The notes below the pieces were generated by a model. That model saw only the letters and a list, made by a program, of their open reading frames with translations, did not search any database and was not told the DNA's origin. This document shows, piece after piece, positions 34,851-47,200 of a stretch of 64,000 nt of DNA (positions are counted from its first letter, which is position 1; every line of letters starts with the position of its first letter). A program made the translations under genes and the position numbers. This stretch comes from Hyalella azteca (taxonomy: Eukaryota > Arthropoda > Malacostraca > Amphipoda > Hyalellidae): the NCBI RefSeq assembly GCF_000764305.2, contig NW_025944795.1, forward strand, positions 63,838 to 127,837. Reading direction: 5' to 3'.

Positions 34851-37815
34851 CTGAAACAAAGTAAAAATAGTTAATAAATTTAATCTATAGTTCAAAATAA
34901 TCAGGATTGTTTTTTGTGGTTCAATACTTCTAGATTTACGTTACAAAACTTTCTCGCGTGTCAATGATTTATATATTTGTTTTAACAATTATACAAAAAT
35001 TTCACGAATCTTTTATATTTCGTGTAAACGTGTATATATTAGATACTCATTGTCTAAAGATTAATTTCATATCGTAAATCCAAAGATGAATTCGATATTC
35101 ATGCTTGAAATTTGGTCTCGTGAACGAATAAATATTACCATAATATTTTATACAAGACCTACACATGCATTTATTTAAGAACAGTCAGCGTACTGTCAAA
35201 ATCACAATTCATGCAAATTTTTACAACGATTGTCATTAAAATTATGACATTATATTTTAAACCTATGTTCATTCGCTCCCGTGTTGATTTGGGTTTTGAG
35301 TCTACGTCGATTCTCTACCGTGTTGATTTGGATTTTCGGTCTGCGTCGTATTTATTTCTCTCTGCCGTATTTATTTGAGTTCACCTTCTTTATTAAATAT
35401 ATACTAAAGGTACACAGGAAAATCTTTCATTTTTCGCTATTTTTAATTAGACATGAAAGTAAAAACATTTATCATTAAACATTTACAAAATTAGATTCAT
35501 TCAGAGGTTGAACTGCGGCTAACTATACACTTTTCATTGCACTGTAAATTCGGTGCCCAATAAATGTACTAACCTTGCATTTTAATATTGATTAGTCGCC
35601 CCAAAAAGTACAGACCCCAAACGGCAAGTGTGAACAGCAAGAAAAATACGGCGACGGCGACACGCGGCGAGGTCTGGACTTGGTATGAATAAGAATCTCT
35701 TTTGGTAAACCCTCTGTAAAAAAACCTGTTGAAGATAAATTTCCAATTAAAAAGATCACTGATGAATGTCTTACAAAGTCATGGTAGGGTGATCGATTTA
35801 ACTGAGGACTTAGTAAAACATTTAACACTTATCGATTACCACGAAACGTCAAGAGATAGTGGGAGGTAAAGATATTGCATTGAGGTAAATAATATTGTAA
35901 TGTTGTCAATTATGAACATACCATGTTATATATGAGGAATAATATTGCAGTGAGGCAAGTAATATTGCAATGTTGTCAATTATGAACATACCATGTAATA
36001 TATGAGAATAATATTGCAGTGAGGCAAATAATATTGCAAATGTTGTGAGTTTGGAACATACCATGTAATATATGAGAAATAATATTGCAGTGAGGCAAAT
36101 AATATTGCAATGTTGTCAATTATGAACATACCATGTAATATATGAGAATAATATTGCAGTGAGGCAAATAATATTGCAAATGTTGTCAGTTTGGAACATA
36201 CCATGTAATATATGAGAAATAATATTGCAGTGAGGCAAATAATATTGCAAATGTTGTCAGTTTGGAACATACCATGTAATATATGAGAAATAATATTGCA
36301 GTGAGGCAAATAATATTGCAATGTTGTCAATTATGAACATACCATGTAATATATGAGAATAATATTGCAGTGAGGCAAATAATATNAGTATAGTATAGTA
36401 TAGTATAGTATAGTATAGTATAGTATAGTACAGTATAGTATAGTATAGTATAGTATAGTATAGTATGGGCAACAATTTCGTGAAAAAAATTATTATACTA
36501 GTACAATTAAAATACAGATACTAAAAAGATATTTGTACGTTTAGAGTTTTTCTCACCAGCGTCGACGGGTAGATTATATAAGTGAATATTTTATTCACAG
36601 GATCTTTGACTGGAAAAAATTTTCTTAAAGTTTGCGATGCGGAGTTCGAATTGAAGCACAACTTCAAGATCAAATAACTCGAGTGCAGAAACTGAAAAAA
36701 TCCGAAAAAATAGAAAAAATACCTTCATGAACTGTTTTTATTGATGCCTTTTCAACAGCAAAAACACAAAATCGAAGAATCACGCAAGAAAAAATAATTA
36801 AACTTTACAGTTCAATTTTTTATTACTTAGAGCTCATTTGCATGAATATTATTGATATATTATAATATTATGCTATGTTCAAACATAATTAACATAAAAT
36901 CCTAATGATGTATTGAGTAAAGCGGGTAATTTACCATGGGTTTTCCATTAAAGAACTACGTATCTATACACATAGGAAGCTATAGGCAAAATTGATAAAA
37001 TCGGCATCAATTGTTATTGGTATCATTTGGTTATATTGCACTTGAAAAGGATTTTTGTTTTTAATGGGGAACTGAGCGCCGTTTTGCTATGTTTGAATTC
37101 CCACTCTGCACGCAGTATTGCATCGTCAGCGTTGGACTTACAGCATTGAGAGCTAATAATGGACTTACAGCATTGAGAGCTAATAATGGACTTGCAGCAT
37201 TGAGCGCCAATAATGGACTTACAGCAATGGACACCATTAATGGACTTACAGCACTGAACACCATTAATGTAATTACAGCACTGACTACCATTAAGGGACT
37301 TACAGCACTGAACACCATTAATGGAATTACAGCACTGAACGCCAATAATGGACTTACAGCACTGAACACCATTAATGGAATTACAGCACTGAACACTAAT
37401 AATGGACTTGCAGCACTGAACACTAATAATGGACTTACAGCACTGAACACCATTAATGGACTTACAGCTTTGAATACCAATAATAATGGACTTACAGCAC
37501 TGAACCCTAAAAATGGACTTACAGCACTGTAACACTAATAATGGACTTACAGCACTGAACACTAATAATGGACTTACAGCACTGAACACTAATAATGAAC
37601 TTACAGAAGCACCAATGGGGACTTGCAGCACTGAACAAAAATAGTGGACTTACAGCATTAAGCACCAATGGGGACTTATAGGGGTAATAGACCGAAGTTT
37701 GATCGACGCCGCCCTCCTTCGGAGAAAAGTCCAGAGGCGTGCGCTGGAACGAGCAGACGCCCGCCCCGTAGCTTGCGAGGACTGCCAGCCCAGCGACGAG
37801 CTTCATGTCGATCAT
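34777..37815 (-). CDS. Gene D: small secretory/single-helix membrane protein
   Basis: Three coding exons in consistent phase: 37815-37676, 35713-35574 and 34850-34777, 117 residues. The N-terminus MIDMKLVAGLAVLASYGAG is a signal peptide. A short luminal stretch (FQRTPLDFSPKEGG, SVYYPYK) follows, then one strong membrane helix (VAVAVFFLLFTLAVWGLYFL) and a basic tail FIKRFLPGGPTINVKKNK. I do not recognise the family. The first donor (AA then GTCCCC) is weak and is followed at once by an array of consensus GTAAGT copies, one of which could serve instead. An acceptor CGTTCGTTCAG ends right before the ATG, so a 5'UTR exon lies upstream, perhaps ending at 38962. Confidence 0.62.
35574..35713 (-). 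CDS. Gene D exon 2: membrane helix
   Basis: The acceptor TTTTTTTACAG opens in phase 2 and the donor GTTAGT closes in phase 1; 140 nt. Reads GFTKRDSYSYQVQTSPR then a 20-residue hydrophobic helix and GRLINIKMQ. Confidence 0.7.
35860..36385. repeat. ~70-bp minisatellite upstream of gene D exon 2
   Basis: About seven units with TAATATTGCAGTGAGGCAAA and GGAACATACCATGTAATATA. It ends at an N (36386). Read on the gene strand every unit contains TATTGCAATATT-type sequence, so acceptor-like AGs are frequent. Confidence 0.9.
36387..36466. repeat. (AGTAT)n microsatellite
   Basis: Sixteen near-perfect AGTAT units, directly after the N at 36386. Confidence 0.97.
37115..37675. repeat. 27-bp minisatellite of splice-donor sequences
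   Basis: About twenty units of CTGAACACCATTAATGGACT plus TACAGCA. On the gene D strand each carries CTGTAAGTCC, a consensus 5' splice site. It abuts the donor of gene D exon 1. All frames are open because 27 is a multiple of three. Confidence 0.95.
37676..37815 (-). CDS. Gene D exon 1: signal peptide
   Basis: Starts at the ATG directly after an acceptor. A second in-frame ATG three codons on could also start the signal peptide. GC-rich, ends in phase 2. Confidence 0.65.
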
Positions 37816-39770
37816 CTGAACGAACGATGAACAGAATTTGTAAATTATTAGAATTTACAACGGAATAAATTTTTTTAGATAATGAAACTTCAGGCGGATT
37901 TTGAAATAGCATTAAATGCAACTTCAGACTGGCTGTGTTTTATTTTCTTGATGAAATAATTATTATTATTTCAAATAATAATAATATAAGAAATAAAAAA
38001 AAACTTTTTTAGATAAAATTTAAAAATATTAAATTAAAAATTAAAAATGAAAAATTGTAATAATTTTATACGTAAATTTAATGCGAGTAATCAAAAATTA
38101 AGTGAGAAAATCTGTCATCATTGGTTCAAGGTTTCGCATAGGATATACGATAGGAAATTTGTTGAGCATTTGTTGGGAAAATTTGTATATGTGTTTTGGT
38201 ATTAAATTTTAAAATCTTGCAAAAATTTCTCGTTGCGTCAATTCAAGTTGAAATCGAAATTTATGATTAGAGTGACGCATTGTAAATATACCAGTTTATT
38301 CAACATATTTCTTTTTAAAGAATTTAAAACTCTCAATTATTATACAATGCATTTCTTTATTGAACGCCACATTGAAGCACAATTTAGGTTGGCTCGAAAT
38401 TAAATTCAATAACACGGAGGCCAGCCGGTTAAAAATAAATATTTTTCACAGATTACTAATTGATAATTAACTTGTAGGTTTTATGGTGTTGCTCGGGATT
38501 GACGATCCATGCAACATCAGAAACTCGTTATCTTGAATCCAGCTCATAAAAAGGCTCATTCATTGATGGATATAGAAAAACCTAATCAAATCCTAAATTT
38601 GTATAAACTTTATACTGACTCTATTAACTTTAATATAGCTCTCATTACATTCTCGTTTCAAAATATTAAAAAAAAAGATTTTCGCGTATTGTCAATTTGA
38701 TTTATACTCGTATATATGAATTTAACTGTCATACATCAATCATTAGTCAAATTATTTCTTCTCACTTATGCAAAGCCTAACTATTCTTTTTTCTTTTACT
38801 ATGAATAAATTTTCAGGTTCAGGTAATAACCGACAAGATAAGTAACCTCGATAAGCGCCCCAACAGCCCCTATATATTTACGGTTTTAAGTATTAGTCAC
38901 ACACAAATCAATATAAGATTGTCATAAAAATAATATTGGCGTCAACCCACTGACGTCCTACCTCAGAGGAGGCTGCTTTGCCACTGTAGTCTGGAAAGTT
39001 CGTGGAGTGCGTGAAAAAAAAAAACAGTTTTCGCACAAAGCAACACGTCCACCATCAAAAAAAAGGTTCACCCATCGGCTGCTTTGAACTCTATTATATA
39101 TTATATCTTGCTTTACTCTGTTACACATTAATAATTTTCAGAGGATCATCAAGTGCCGGGTTGATGATACAGTAGTCCATGTTTGTCAAAATGAAATCGC
39201 CATATCTGGTTCAGTAATATAATAAAAAATGCTATTGTCATCACCAACTCAAGAAATTTATCAAGAGCATAAAAAAATGCTATTGTCATCACCAACTCAA
39301 GAAATTTATCATGACAAGTTTTTAGGTAAAAATATGATCGAAGAAAATGTCTCTGCAATGAGAAACAAACGTACTCAGTGGATGACATGTGTATGCAATG
39401 AGTTAATTAACCTCTAAGATCATACATATAGCGCCAGGTAACAATATAATGTTGCGATTATATCTACATTATAAAATTGCAAAATAAAAGTAAATATGGT
39501 GTAATCTATTTAAATAAGTGTTAATAGTGAAATCTATGCAAAAAATATCTCCAAGTATATAATGATTTCAACATTATTTCTCCTCTCGACTTCCATGCAT
39601 ACACAAAACAAGAATAAATTTTACACAACTTTTAATTGACAACTTGCTGCAATTATTACAGCTGAAAAAACAATTAAGAGAGCATAACTAAAAATAAATT
39701 TTTATTTTTATCACTGAAAAAGAACTGGAATTGTTAGAACATTCGTTATTATGGATTCGTTACCATTCCT
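37816..39770. other. Region upstream of gene D, no coding gene supported
   Basis: AT-rich. A GC-richer patch at 38940-39060 ends on the minus strand in CTCTGAG followed by GTAGGA and may be a 5'UTR exon of gene D. A 47-bp direct repeat (CTATTGTCATCACCAACTCA) lies at 39230-39315. Confidence 0.35.
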
Positions 39771-39774
39771 TACT

Positions 39775-40345
39775 GTTATTCCACAGTCCATCTGAAGTTT
39801 CATTGACTGTTATTTTATAGCCAGTCTGAATATTCATTGACTTTTATTTCACCGCTAATCTGACGTTTCATTGACTTTTATTTCACAGTCAGTCTGAAGT
39901 TTGATTTACTGTCATTTCACAACCAGTCTGAAGCTTTATTGGCTGTTATTTCACAGTCAGTCTGAAGTTTCATTGACTGTTATTTAATGGCCCCTCTGAA
40001 GTTTCATTGACTTTTATTTCACAGCCAGTCTAAAGTTTCATTGACTTTTATTTCACAGTCAGTCTGTGAAGTTTGTTTTGCTGTCATTTCCCAGCCAGTC
40101 TGGAGTTTAATTTACTGTTATTACACAGCCAGTCTGAAGTTTAATTTACTGTTATTTCACAGACAGTCTGAAGTTTTGTTAACTGTTATTTCACAGTCAG
40201 TCTGAAGCTTTCTTGGCTGTTATTTCACAGTCAGTCTGATGTTTGATTTGTTGTTGTTTTACAGTCAGTCTGAAGTTTGCTTTGCCCTTATTTCACAGTC
40301 AGTCTGAAGTTTGATTTGCTGTCATTTCTGCTGGTATTGCTTTGC
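39775..40345. repeat. ~40-bp minisatellite
   Basis: About fourteen copies of a unit with TTATTTCACAGTCAGTCTGA and AGTTTGATTTGCTG, moderately diverged. No neighbouring exon found. Confidence 0.92.
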
Positions 40346-41239
40346 AGTATTTATTTAATAAATGTTGCATTAAAATAATTAATAATAATATAAACAATAT
40401 TAATAAATATAATAATAAAAAAATAATAAATATAATAATAAATATAATAATAAACATTAAAAATAATTAATGTACTAATGTTTTAGAATAGAATTGTTCA
40501 AGGCTGAAGCTTGAGCCATGATAGATTTTATAGATTTAACCTTTTATTCATAGGATGTTAATAAAAAGTAGTGAAACAACCAAAAAACATTGACACGATA
40601 AACACTGGTGTTACCGAGTCACATGCAAGCAAGCCTTCAGTATATTTCCTTGGATTTTTTTCCCAGCTGGTAGGTGGCAATTTTCTAAATTATAGGAAAA
40701 TTACTCGGTCTCCGCTTCAAACAAAAAAAAAAAAAAAAGAAATAAATAAATAAAGTAAAATAATAATAATCAATCGGAAAATAGTTTCAATGTTTCAAGG
40801 TTATGCGTATACAGTCATATGCTAATGCGAACACAGCTAAGGTAGCTAATGTTTTATTTCCAGCGGATAATTAAAAAATATGATTAGTAAAAGAAATCGT
40901 TCAGTTGCCTCATTCGTTGTTAACAATTTGTTCTAATGAGAATCAAGAACAAATAAAAATATCAGCAAAAAGGCAGCAAGCATTACATTCAACCATTATT
41001 TTTTGTGTGTTATTTAGACTATTTGCAAGTATTACGGCGAAAATATTATTTAAAATTGAATTTCCTTTACAGATAACTATTTCCAATGGAAAATACACTA
41101 ATTTAACAGTCTCTCTATTTTTTATATCCAGTGTACAGTGCGTTTGTATCCTTAAATCTCAAATAATATACGTTTAAAAACACTTATTAAAGACAAAAAT
41201 TCTAAAGACTCCAGGGTCTCCGATGTTACACATGTACAA

Positions 41240-41625
41240 TGAATTTCTCATTTTATTTTCGAATATTAAAAAAATTAATTTTTCAATTTTTTAATATACA
41301 AAAAAAATTTCAAAATTATTTATTCTGTCAATTGATTCATTCATTGCCTCCGACTTCACACAAGTGTGCAAAATTTCAGATCAATTGGACAGGTAAAAGT
41401 TTGTCAAATATCATTTATAAGATTTGTAGCTGACAAAATTATTTTCAAAATTTTTAAAATTGGAAAAAAAATTATTTCTAAAATCATTTATTGTGTCATT
41501 CGATTCTTTCATTGTCTCCAACTTTACGCAAGTGTGCAAAATTTCAGATCAATAGGATAAGTAGAAGTGTGTTAAATTTAGATTATAAGATTTGTAGCAG
41601 ACAGACAGACAGACATACAAACAAG
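41240..41625 (+). repeat. Dispersed repeat with (ACAG)n tail, two tandem halves
   Basis: Two ~160-bp halves share AAGTGTGCAAAATTTCAGAT and ATTATAAGATTTGTAGC. The second ends in ACAGACAGACAGACATACAAAC. Resembles a non-coding interspersed element rather than a gene. Confidence 0.6.
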
Positions 41626-41999
41626 AAGCGAAGTTAAAGAGAAGTGTTGTCCTGCCAAGAATATTTTTATCTGATTATTTTACTTTTTTATCTGATTTTT
41701 CAGCTGATGTCATGAACTTTTTCGTTGCCAAGCATTTTTCTCCTTAGCCTAGTGCCAAACATGTCCTAGACATGTGAAGGCAATTTTTTTTCTAATCATT
41801 TTCGTGTTCTATGGATTTATGTTTAATGGATCCATTCAGTGTCCATTTTCATTTTCGAAACGTATTGGTCTTCAATTTCACCACAAATTTATATGAATAA
41901 TACCTTAGATTTTTTTCGATTTCGATTGACGTTTGCGCGTTTCATTAAAATCTCATGTTTCCCATTATTCTAAATAAATGACAAATTGATATTATTTTG

Positions 42000-42135
42000 C
42001 AGTGGAAATCTCGAGTTGATATTATGTTGCAGTGGAAATCTGAAGTTGATTTTACGTTGCAGTGGATATCTCGAATTGATATTATGTTGCAGTGAAAATC
42101 TCGAGTTGATATTATTTTGCTGTGGAAATCTCGAG
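42000..42135. repeat. ~36-bp tandem repeat
   Basis: Four copies of TTGCAGTGGAAATCTCGAGT plus TGATATTATG. Confidence 0.88.
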
Positions 42136-42187
42136 TTGACTTGAGGTGTCCACTAGACAGCGATCTCGCGCACCTAAAACGGTCAGC

Positions 42188-42215
42188 ATTTATCGCTAGT
42201 GACTCAGCGATAAAT
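42188..42215. repeat. Perfect 10-bp hairpin
   Basis: Arms ATTTATCGCT and AGCGATAAAT flank AGTGACTC. It sits 13 bp before an ATG whose eight codons end at a GTAAGC donor. Confidence 0.7.
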
Positions 42216-43639
42216 TCAGGGAACAACAATGTCTCTTCTCGATTGTCTGGGTAAGCCCTTCCTTCAACTTTTTTTACAAACGGAGTGATGTGAGGGAATT
42301 TGCAATAGAGTTTATGCTAATTTGCACGTTCGGTTGACATCCTAGTCCTTCTTACTGGGAATTTTTGGCTTGAAAAAAAAAAACAACAACCGTACTTCTG
42401 TCGTCCAGGGCGTTATTTTTGCTAACAAAACCTTATGCAAAATAAATGCTCAGTATGGCTGAAATTTTACGACCAGTGGGGTATCTTGTCACAGGATCGT
42501 ATCTATAATGCAAACTTTAGACGAGCTTATTAAAAAAGTTGGAATTTTATGCGAATTTTTATTTATGCTACAATTTTTTTCCTTACGCCACAATTTTGTA
42601 GGTTTGTGCTTTCTTAATGTGGTCTTAATTGAACGGATGTTTAGTTTAAAAAATTAGCGTGAATGATGCAAATAACCTGCATTTTCTTAAAATTTTAAAT
42701 AAATATAATTATCTGGTCGTTTTTTTTCTTACAATTTTCTTCATAGGTAGTCAATTGAGTCGACATTGTTCAATTTTTTATCCATATTATTATTTGTCTC
42801 TTAAACGTTTGTCTTATTGGTCTATAAACGTTTGTATTAGCATTATTGGAACCGATTATTGGTCTCTTAAACGTTTGTATCAAAAGAGATGAATTTTCCC
42901 TGTAATTGAGTTATTAGTTAAGCTCGAATACATACCTATTATTAGGATTTAACACTCATTCCGGGTGCATATAAATATTTATTTCAGAATTTCAAGCACA
43001 TTTTGTTCTGGAAATCGGCCCAACTCAAGCCTAAATATTAAACTTCATAAAATATACAATAATCTGAAAGAAGGAGCCAATTTGTGAATCTTTGCACCAA
43101 TAGATTCGTCAATCTCTTGGCCGTACCGCGTTACAGCAGTTTTTATCAAAAAAATGTGACGTCGCAAGACAGAAGAATGTTAAATTGGCAGTCATTGTTA
43201 TTTTTGGTAATTAAGAGCAAATAGACCGTGCATAAGATTTGTTACCTACTGCTTTGTTTATGTACTCGGATGATTGGTGTGTAACGTTATTATATACTTA
43301 CTACTATTTTATCAAGTAATGCATTGATAGTTCAAAGTAATTCATTTGATCATGAATAAGAGTTCGATTAATCTAAAAAACGAAGGTGAGGGTTGATGTT
43401 AACGAATATCCAATCACCCAATTGAGGAGTTTATATTAAGAAAATTTACCTTTTGATATCTTATGAGTACGATAGTCCAATTTGCACCTGAAAAGGTGAT
43501 TATTTTGTTTTTCGTTTTAAAAATAATACTTCTGCAAGTTTAATTAGATATGAGTAGCATAAAAGATTTGAAAACTAATAATGAGTGTGAAAAAAGTCTT
43601 CTACGAGAAGTTATCTATTACGCTACCTCTGATAAAATT

Positions 43640-44010
43640 TTTACCCTATACCTGATACAAGTTTTACCCTACACCTGGTACAATTTTTACCCTACACCTG
43701 GTACAAACTTTACTCTACACCTGATGCTATTTTTACCCTACACCTGATACAATTTTTACTCTATACCTGAAGTAATTTTTACCCTACACCTGATGCAATT
43801 GTTACCCTACACCTGATACAATTTTTACTCTACACCTGAAGCAATTTTTACCCTACACCTGATAGTAATTTTTACCCTACACCTGATGCAATTGTTACCC
43901 TACACCTGATACAATTTTTACTCTACACCTGAAGCAATTTTTACCCTACACCTGATGCAATTTTTACCCTACGCCTGATACAATTTTTACTCTACACCTG
44001 ATACAATTTT
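43640..44010. repeat. 23-bp minisatellite just past the glycosyltransferase stop
   Basis: About fourteen copies of TTTTTACCCTACACCTGATA plus CAA, ending about 100 bp from the terminal exon of the gene to the right. Confidence 0.92.
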
Positions 44011-44106
44011 GAAAGTAAAAACCAGCGGTAAAGAAATAAATGAATAACAGTTGAAATATCTGACGGAAAGAGTTTCTGTTGTAAAGAATGAAAATGTAAA
44101 CGGAAA

Positions 44107-44250
44107 TTATTTGCGAAGAAGACTTGGACATTTGGAGTGAGTGCGCGGACAAGTTTTCTGTGCGATGAAATCCATGACGCTGCCGTCTTCTGAAGGAATG
44201 GAACTCGTGAAAGAGCTGTACAACTCAACTGTAAAGCTGCCCGGGAATAT
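44107..44250 (-). CDS. Glycosyltransferase terminal exon
   Basis: The acceptor GTCCCAACAG opens in phase 0. Reads FPGSFTVELYSSFTSSIPS then DFIAQKTCPRTHSKC and TAA at 44109-44107. The final CP is conserved in the family. Confidence 0.65.
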   Translation of the reverse strand: MFPGSFTVELYSSFTSSIPSEDGSVMDFIAQKTCPRTHSKCPSLLRK

Positions 44251-47200
44251 CTGTTGGGACGAAGATTTAGGTTTAGTTAAAATTTTTTAGTTAACAGTAA
44301 GTTAGTCTAGTCAACACTTGCTGTTAATACCATGCGTTAAAATTTATGTTTTTTAAGACAACAGTAACTGAATTGAATTAAGACTGTTGTACAGTAACTG
44401 AATTGAACATCTTTAATAGTTTTTGTTTCAAATAAATCATTTAATTTTTAACTGCATTGGAAATTTCGTCGAAGCACACCGCAGGTACAGATTTAAGTTC
44501 AAGTAAAATAAGCGTTTTTAGGCTGTAAATACCAGGCGTTGTTTAAACTTATGTTTTTTATACAAAAAATATTGCATTAAATAAATTATGTTTTTATCTA
44601 ATTAATGTGTTGATTTTAATATGGCAGCTTGATTGATTTTTTAAAAACAAAAAACAGGAAGGTTTCGAATTAATTCTTTGCGAAGAACTGCAGTTTCCAT
44701 TGTACATATGCACAGGTTTCATAGAAAATGAGTTTGTTGCAGAATTTGTAGCAAAATGATTAATACACATTAATATTTTATTGTCTAAAATAGTATTGTC
44801 GCTTTAATGCATTTTATAATATCACGTGTTCACTGTCTGAATTATAATTCGCAACTTTATATTCAATTCACGATTTTACTGTACTTTATTTTCAATGTTC
44901 GTTTATTCATCTAATTCACCATCAGCTGAAATAATGGACATAAGAATGTCCTTTTCACTTTTTAAAGAATAATGTCCTTTTCATGAATTACAATGCCTCA
45001 ATGAGTTAAATTGGCAGATAAAATTTTAGCAGTTGTTCCGTTTAAATTATGAGAAAAAGAGTGTCCTAAGTGTTGGAACTAACCGGTAATAGATTTGATA
45101 TTGAGTGTTAATTTGTAAATTTTAATCAGTTGCTGGAAAAGTCGTTCAAAAAATGTCTGAAAAAATGAATTAGAAGCACATAAGATAAAACGTTGAAAAA
45201 TCACCTGTAAATACTTATTTATGCAATCAATTCTTACCAAATTAACTAACTCAAAATAACATCCTAAGTAATTCCGCTGCTAACATCGCAACTTACGACA
45301 GTACCTACGAGACTAACGATTTAATTCACTATACTTACGACATCATCGGGGCCCACTAACGCCTTGTCACTATGAAACAATGCGTGGCTGCTGATATAGT
45401 ACACAGGATGGTGAGCTGTCTTTGCGTAAACGTCGATAGTGCAGTTGAACTTTTCTTCATCATCATTATCAGTCAATAGTGTCGTGTTTGCCATGTTCCT
45501 CACTTTTGATTCTTTTCTTGTCAACCTTTTCCCGCTGAGTTGTGAATCTGAAAAATAATGCCGGAACGATTCATTCAAATGTTTAAGACAAATAATTGTG
45601 ATTAGCCGCTGGCTTATATGTGAAGAAATATATTGATGTGATATTGTACAAATCGTCTTTCAATTATAATTAATTTAATTTAGTTAAATAATTATTAAAA
45701 GATTTTATGTACGTTTAAGTTCGACCCATTTCCAGTACGACATGTTCGAGAAATTCTAAATTATCGTATTTGAATAATCAAAATGAAACTATAGCTGCCA
45801 TTCGGCAACCATATGCAAAATTCCGTCAGTGAAGCTTGAAATTATTGATAGCATTTATTACTTGCATCCTCCACGTGGCAAAAGCCCGGTTGTCTAAACC
45901 CGACTGACCGTTGACTGCTATAAAACGAGACAGGCAAAGAATATTAATACTGCTCTTCCACTCATAGTTTTTGCTCGACTAGTACTAGAGTTTTAATTTA
46001 AATTAAATTAGTACCATTGCTGATAACCAAGCGTTGTCCAATTTGCTCATCGGGCGCGGGATATTTGGCTGGGGCGTTTTGGGGCGTGATGACATTCCTA
46101 GTGCATTTATTACTTCTCATGAAGTTGCTTATGCCCATTGGGCCAACAGCATTATACAAAATTCCCTGTAAGATTAGACTATGTTATAATTGTTGGAATA
46201 TATAGATGCATTAAAGTTTTTTTAGTAATAACACAGAGATTTATTTTATAATGTCTAGATAATATATTTCTATACTACAAGTGGAAACCATTCAAATCAT
46301 GTTAACTGAATAAATTTAGGCCAAATTATCTCAATGGTAGTTGAAAATTCTCTTCAACTTAAGCATTGCTTAGTACACAGCGGGCCTTACACTAGTCAAA
46401 AATTTGTAGATAGAAATGAAAATTTTCAGAAATTTTCGACGTTTTTTCTGAATCACAGCACTTGAGTTGCCAATCTTTAATTGTTCATTAATCTGACAAG
46501 CATCGGTTGAAGTCTATCAAAATAGAACAAAATAACAAATCCTTCATTTTAAGCGCCTGTGTGGCAGCAAAAATCGCTGTGCACTGTGTTTCTGGCATCA
46601 AAACTACTGTTTTGCTGTGTAAAACTGTGCTTCGGGCAGCAAAACTATTATGCTACAGTTTAAAGCCGTGTTTGTGTCTCAAAACTATTTAGATACTATG
46701 TTAAGCTTTTTTTTTGTTCATCAACCGGATCAATATGAATATACATACATGTACAACCGGATTAACGAGTCTGGTTATCTGCACAAGCTACTTTAGGCAA
46801 ACATTCCAACAAAAGCTATACAAAAATAAACCTTTACGGGACCCAATTTACGACAAGAAAACTGCCTGAACGAAACATTTCGTCGAGTGGATGGTCCAGT
46901 AGTGAAACCTACTTTTCAACAAGCTCTATACACTTATAAAACCGATTAAATTAAAAAGAACCTATTTGCCTCATATAAGGAAGTATTCTAAACCACGCAT
47001 TGGAATCGATTGAAATATTTTTTTTCTTGAAATAACAATTAAAGTACACGGACTTAAATTTAAGCGCTACATTTAATACCTTTAATAAGAAAATGTTTTC
47101 TTTTGTAGCCCTTTCCGTATTAGATTGATTATATCACAAGTTTTTTTTAATTGTTAGTTAAAAATAGAACCTCTAATCAATATCCGGTAAAGTTCTAGTT

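Noticed and set aside
35980..36475. Minus-strand ORFs with repeated YLPHCNIISHI-type units
   Set aside because: Minisatellite plus AGTAT microsatellite translated; contains an N.
37023..37631. 202-codon minus-strand ORF and a 147-codon plus-strand ORF over the same bases
   Set aside because: Both are translations of a 27-bp minisatellite, open in several frames on both strands.
38962..39040. Minus-strand exon ending CTCTGAG before GTAGGA
   Set aside because: Possible 5'UTR exon of gene D, but upstream boundary and function cannot be fixed; both strands are open.
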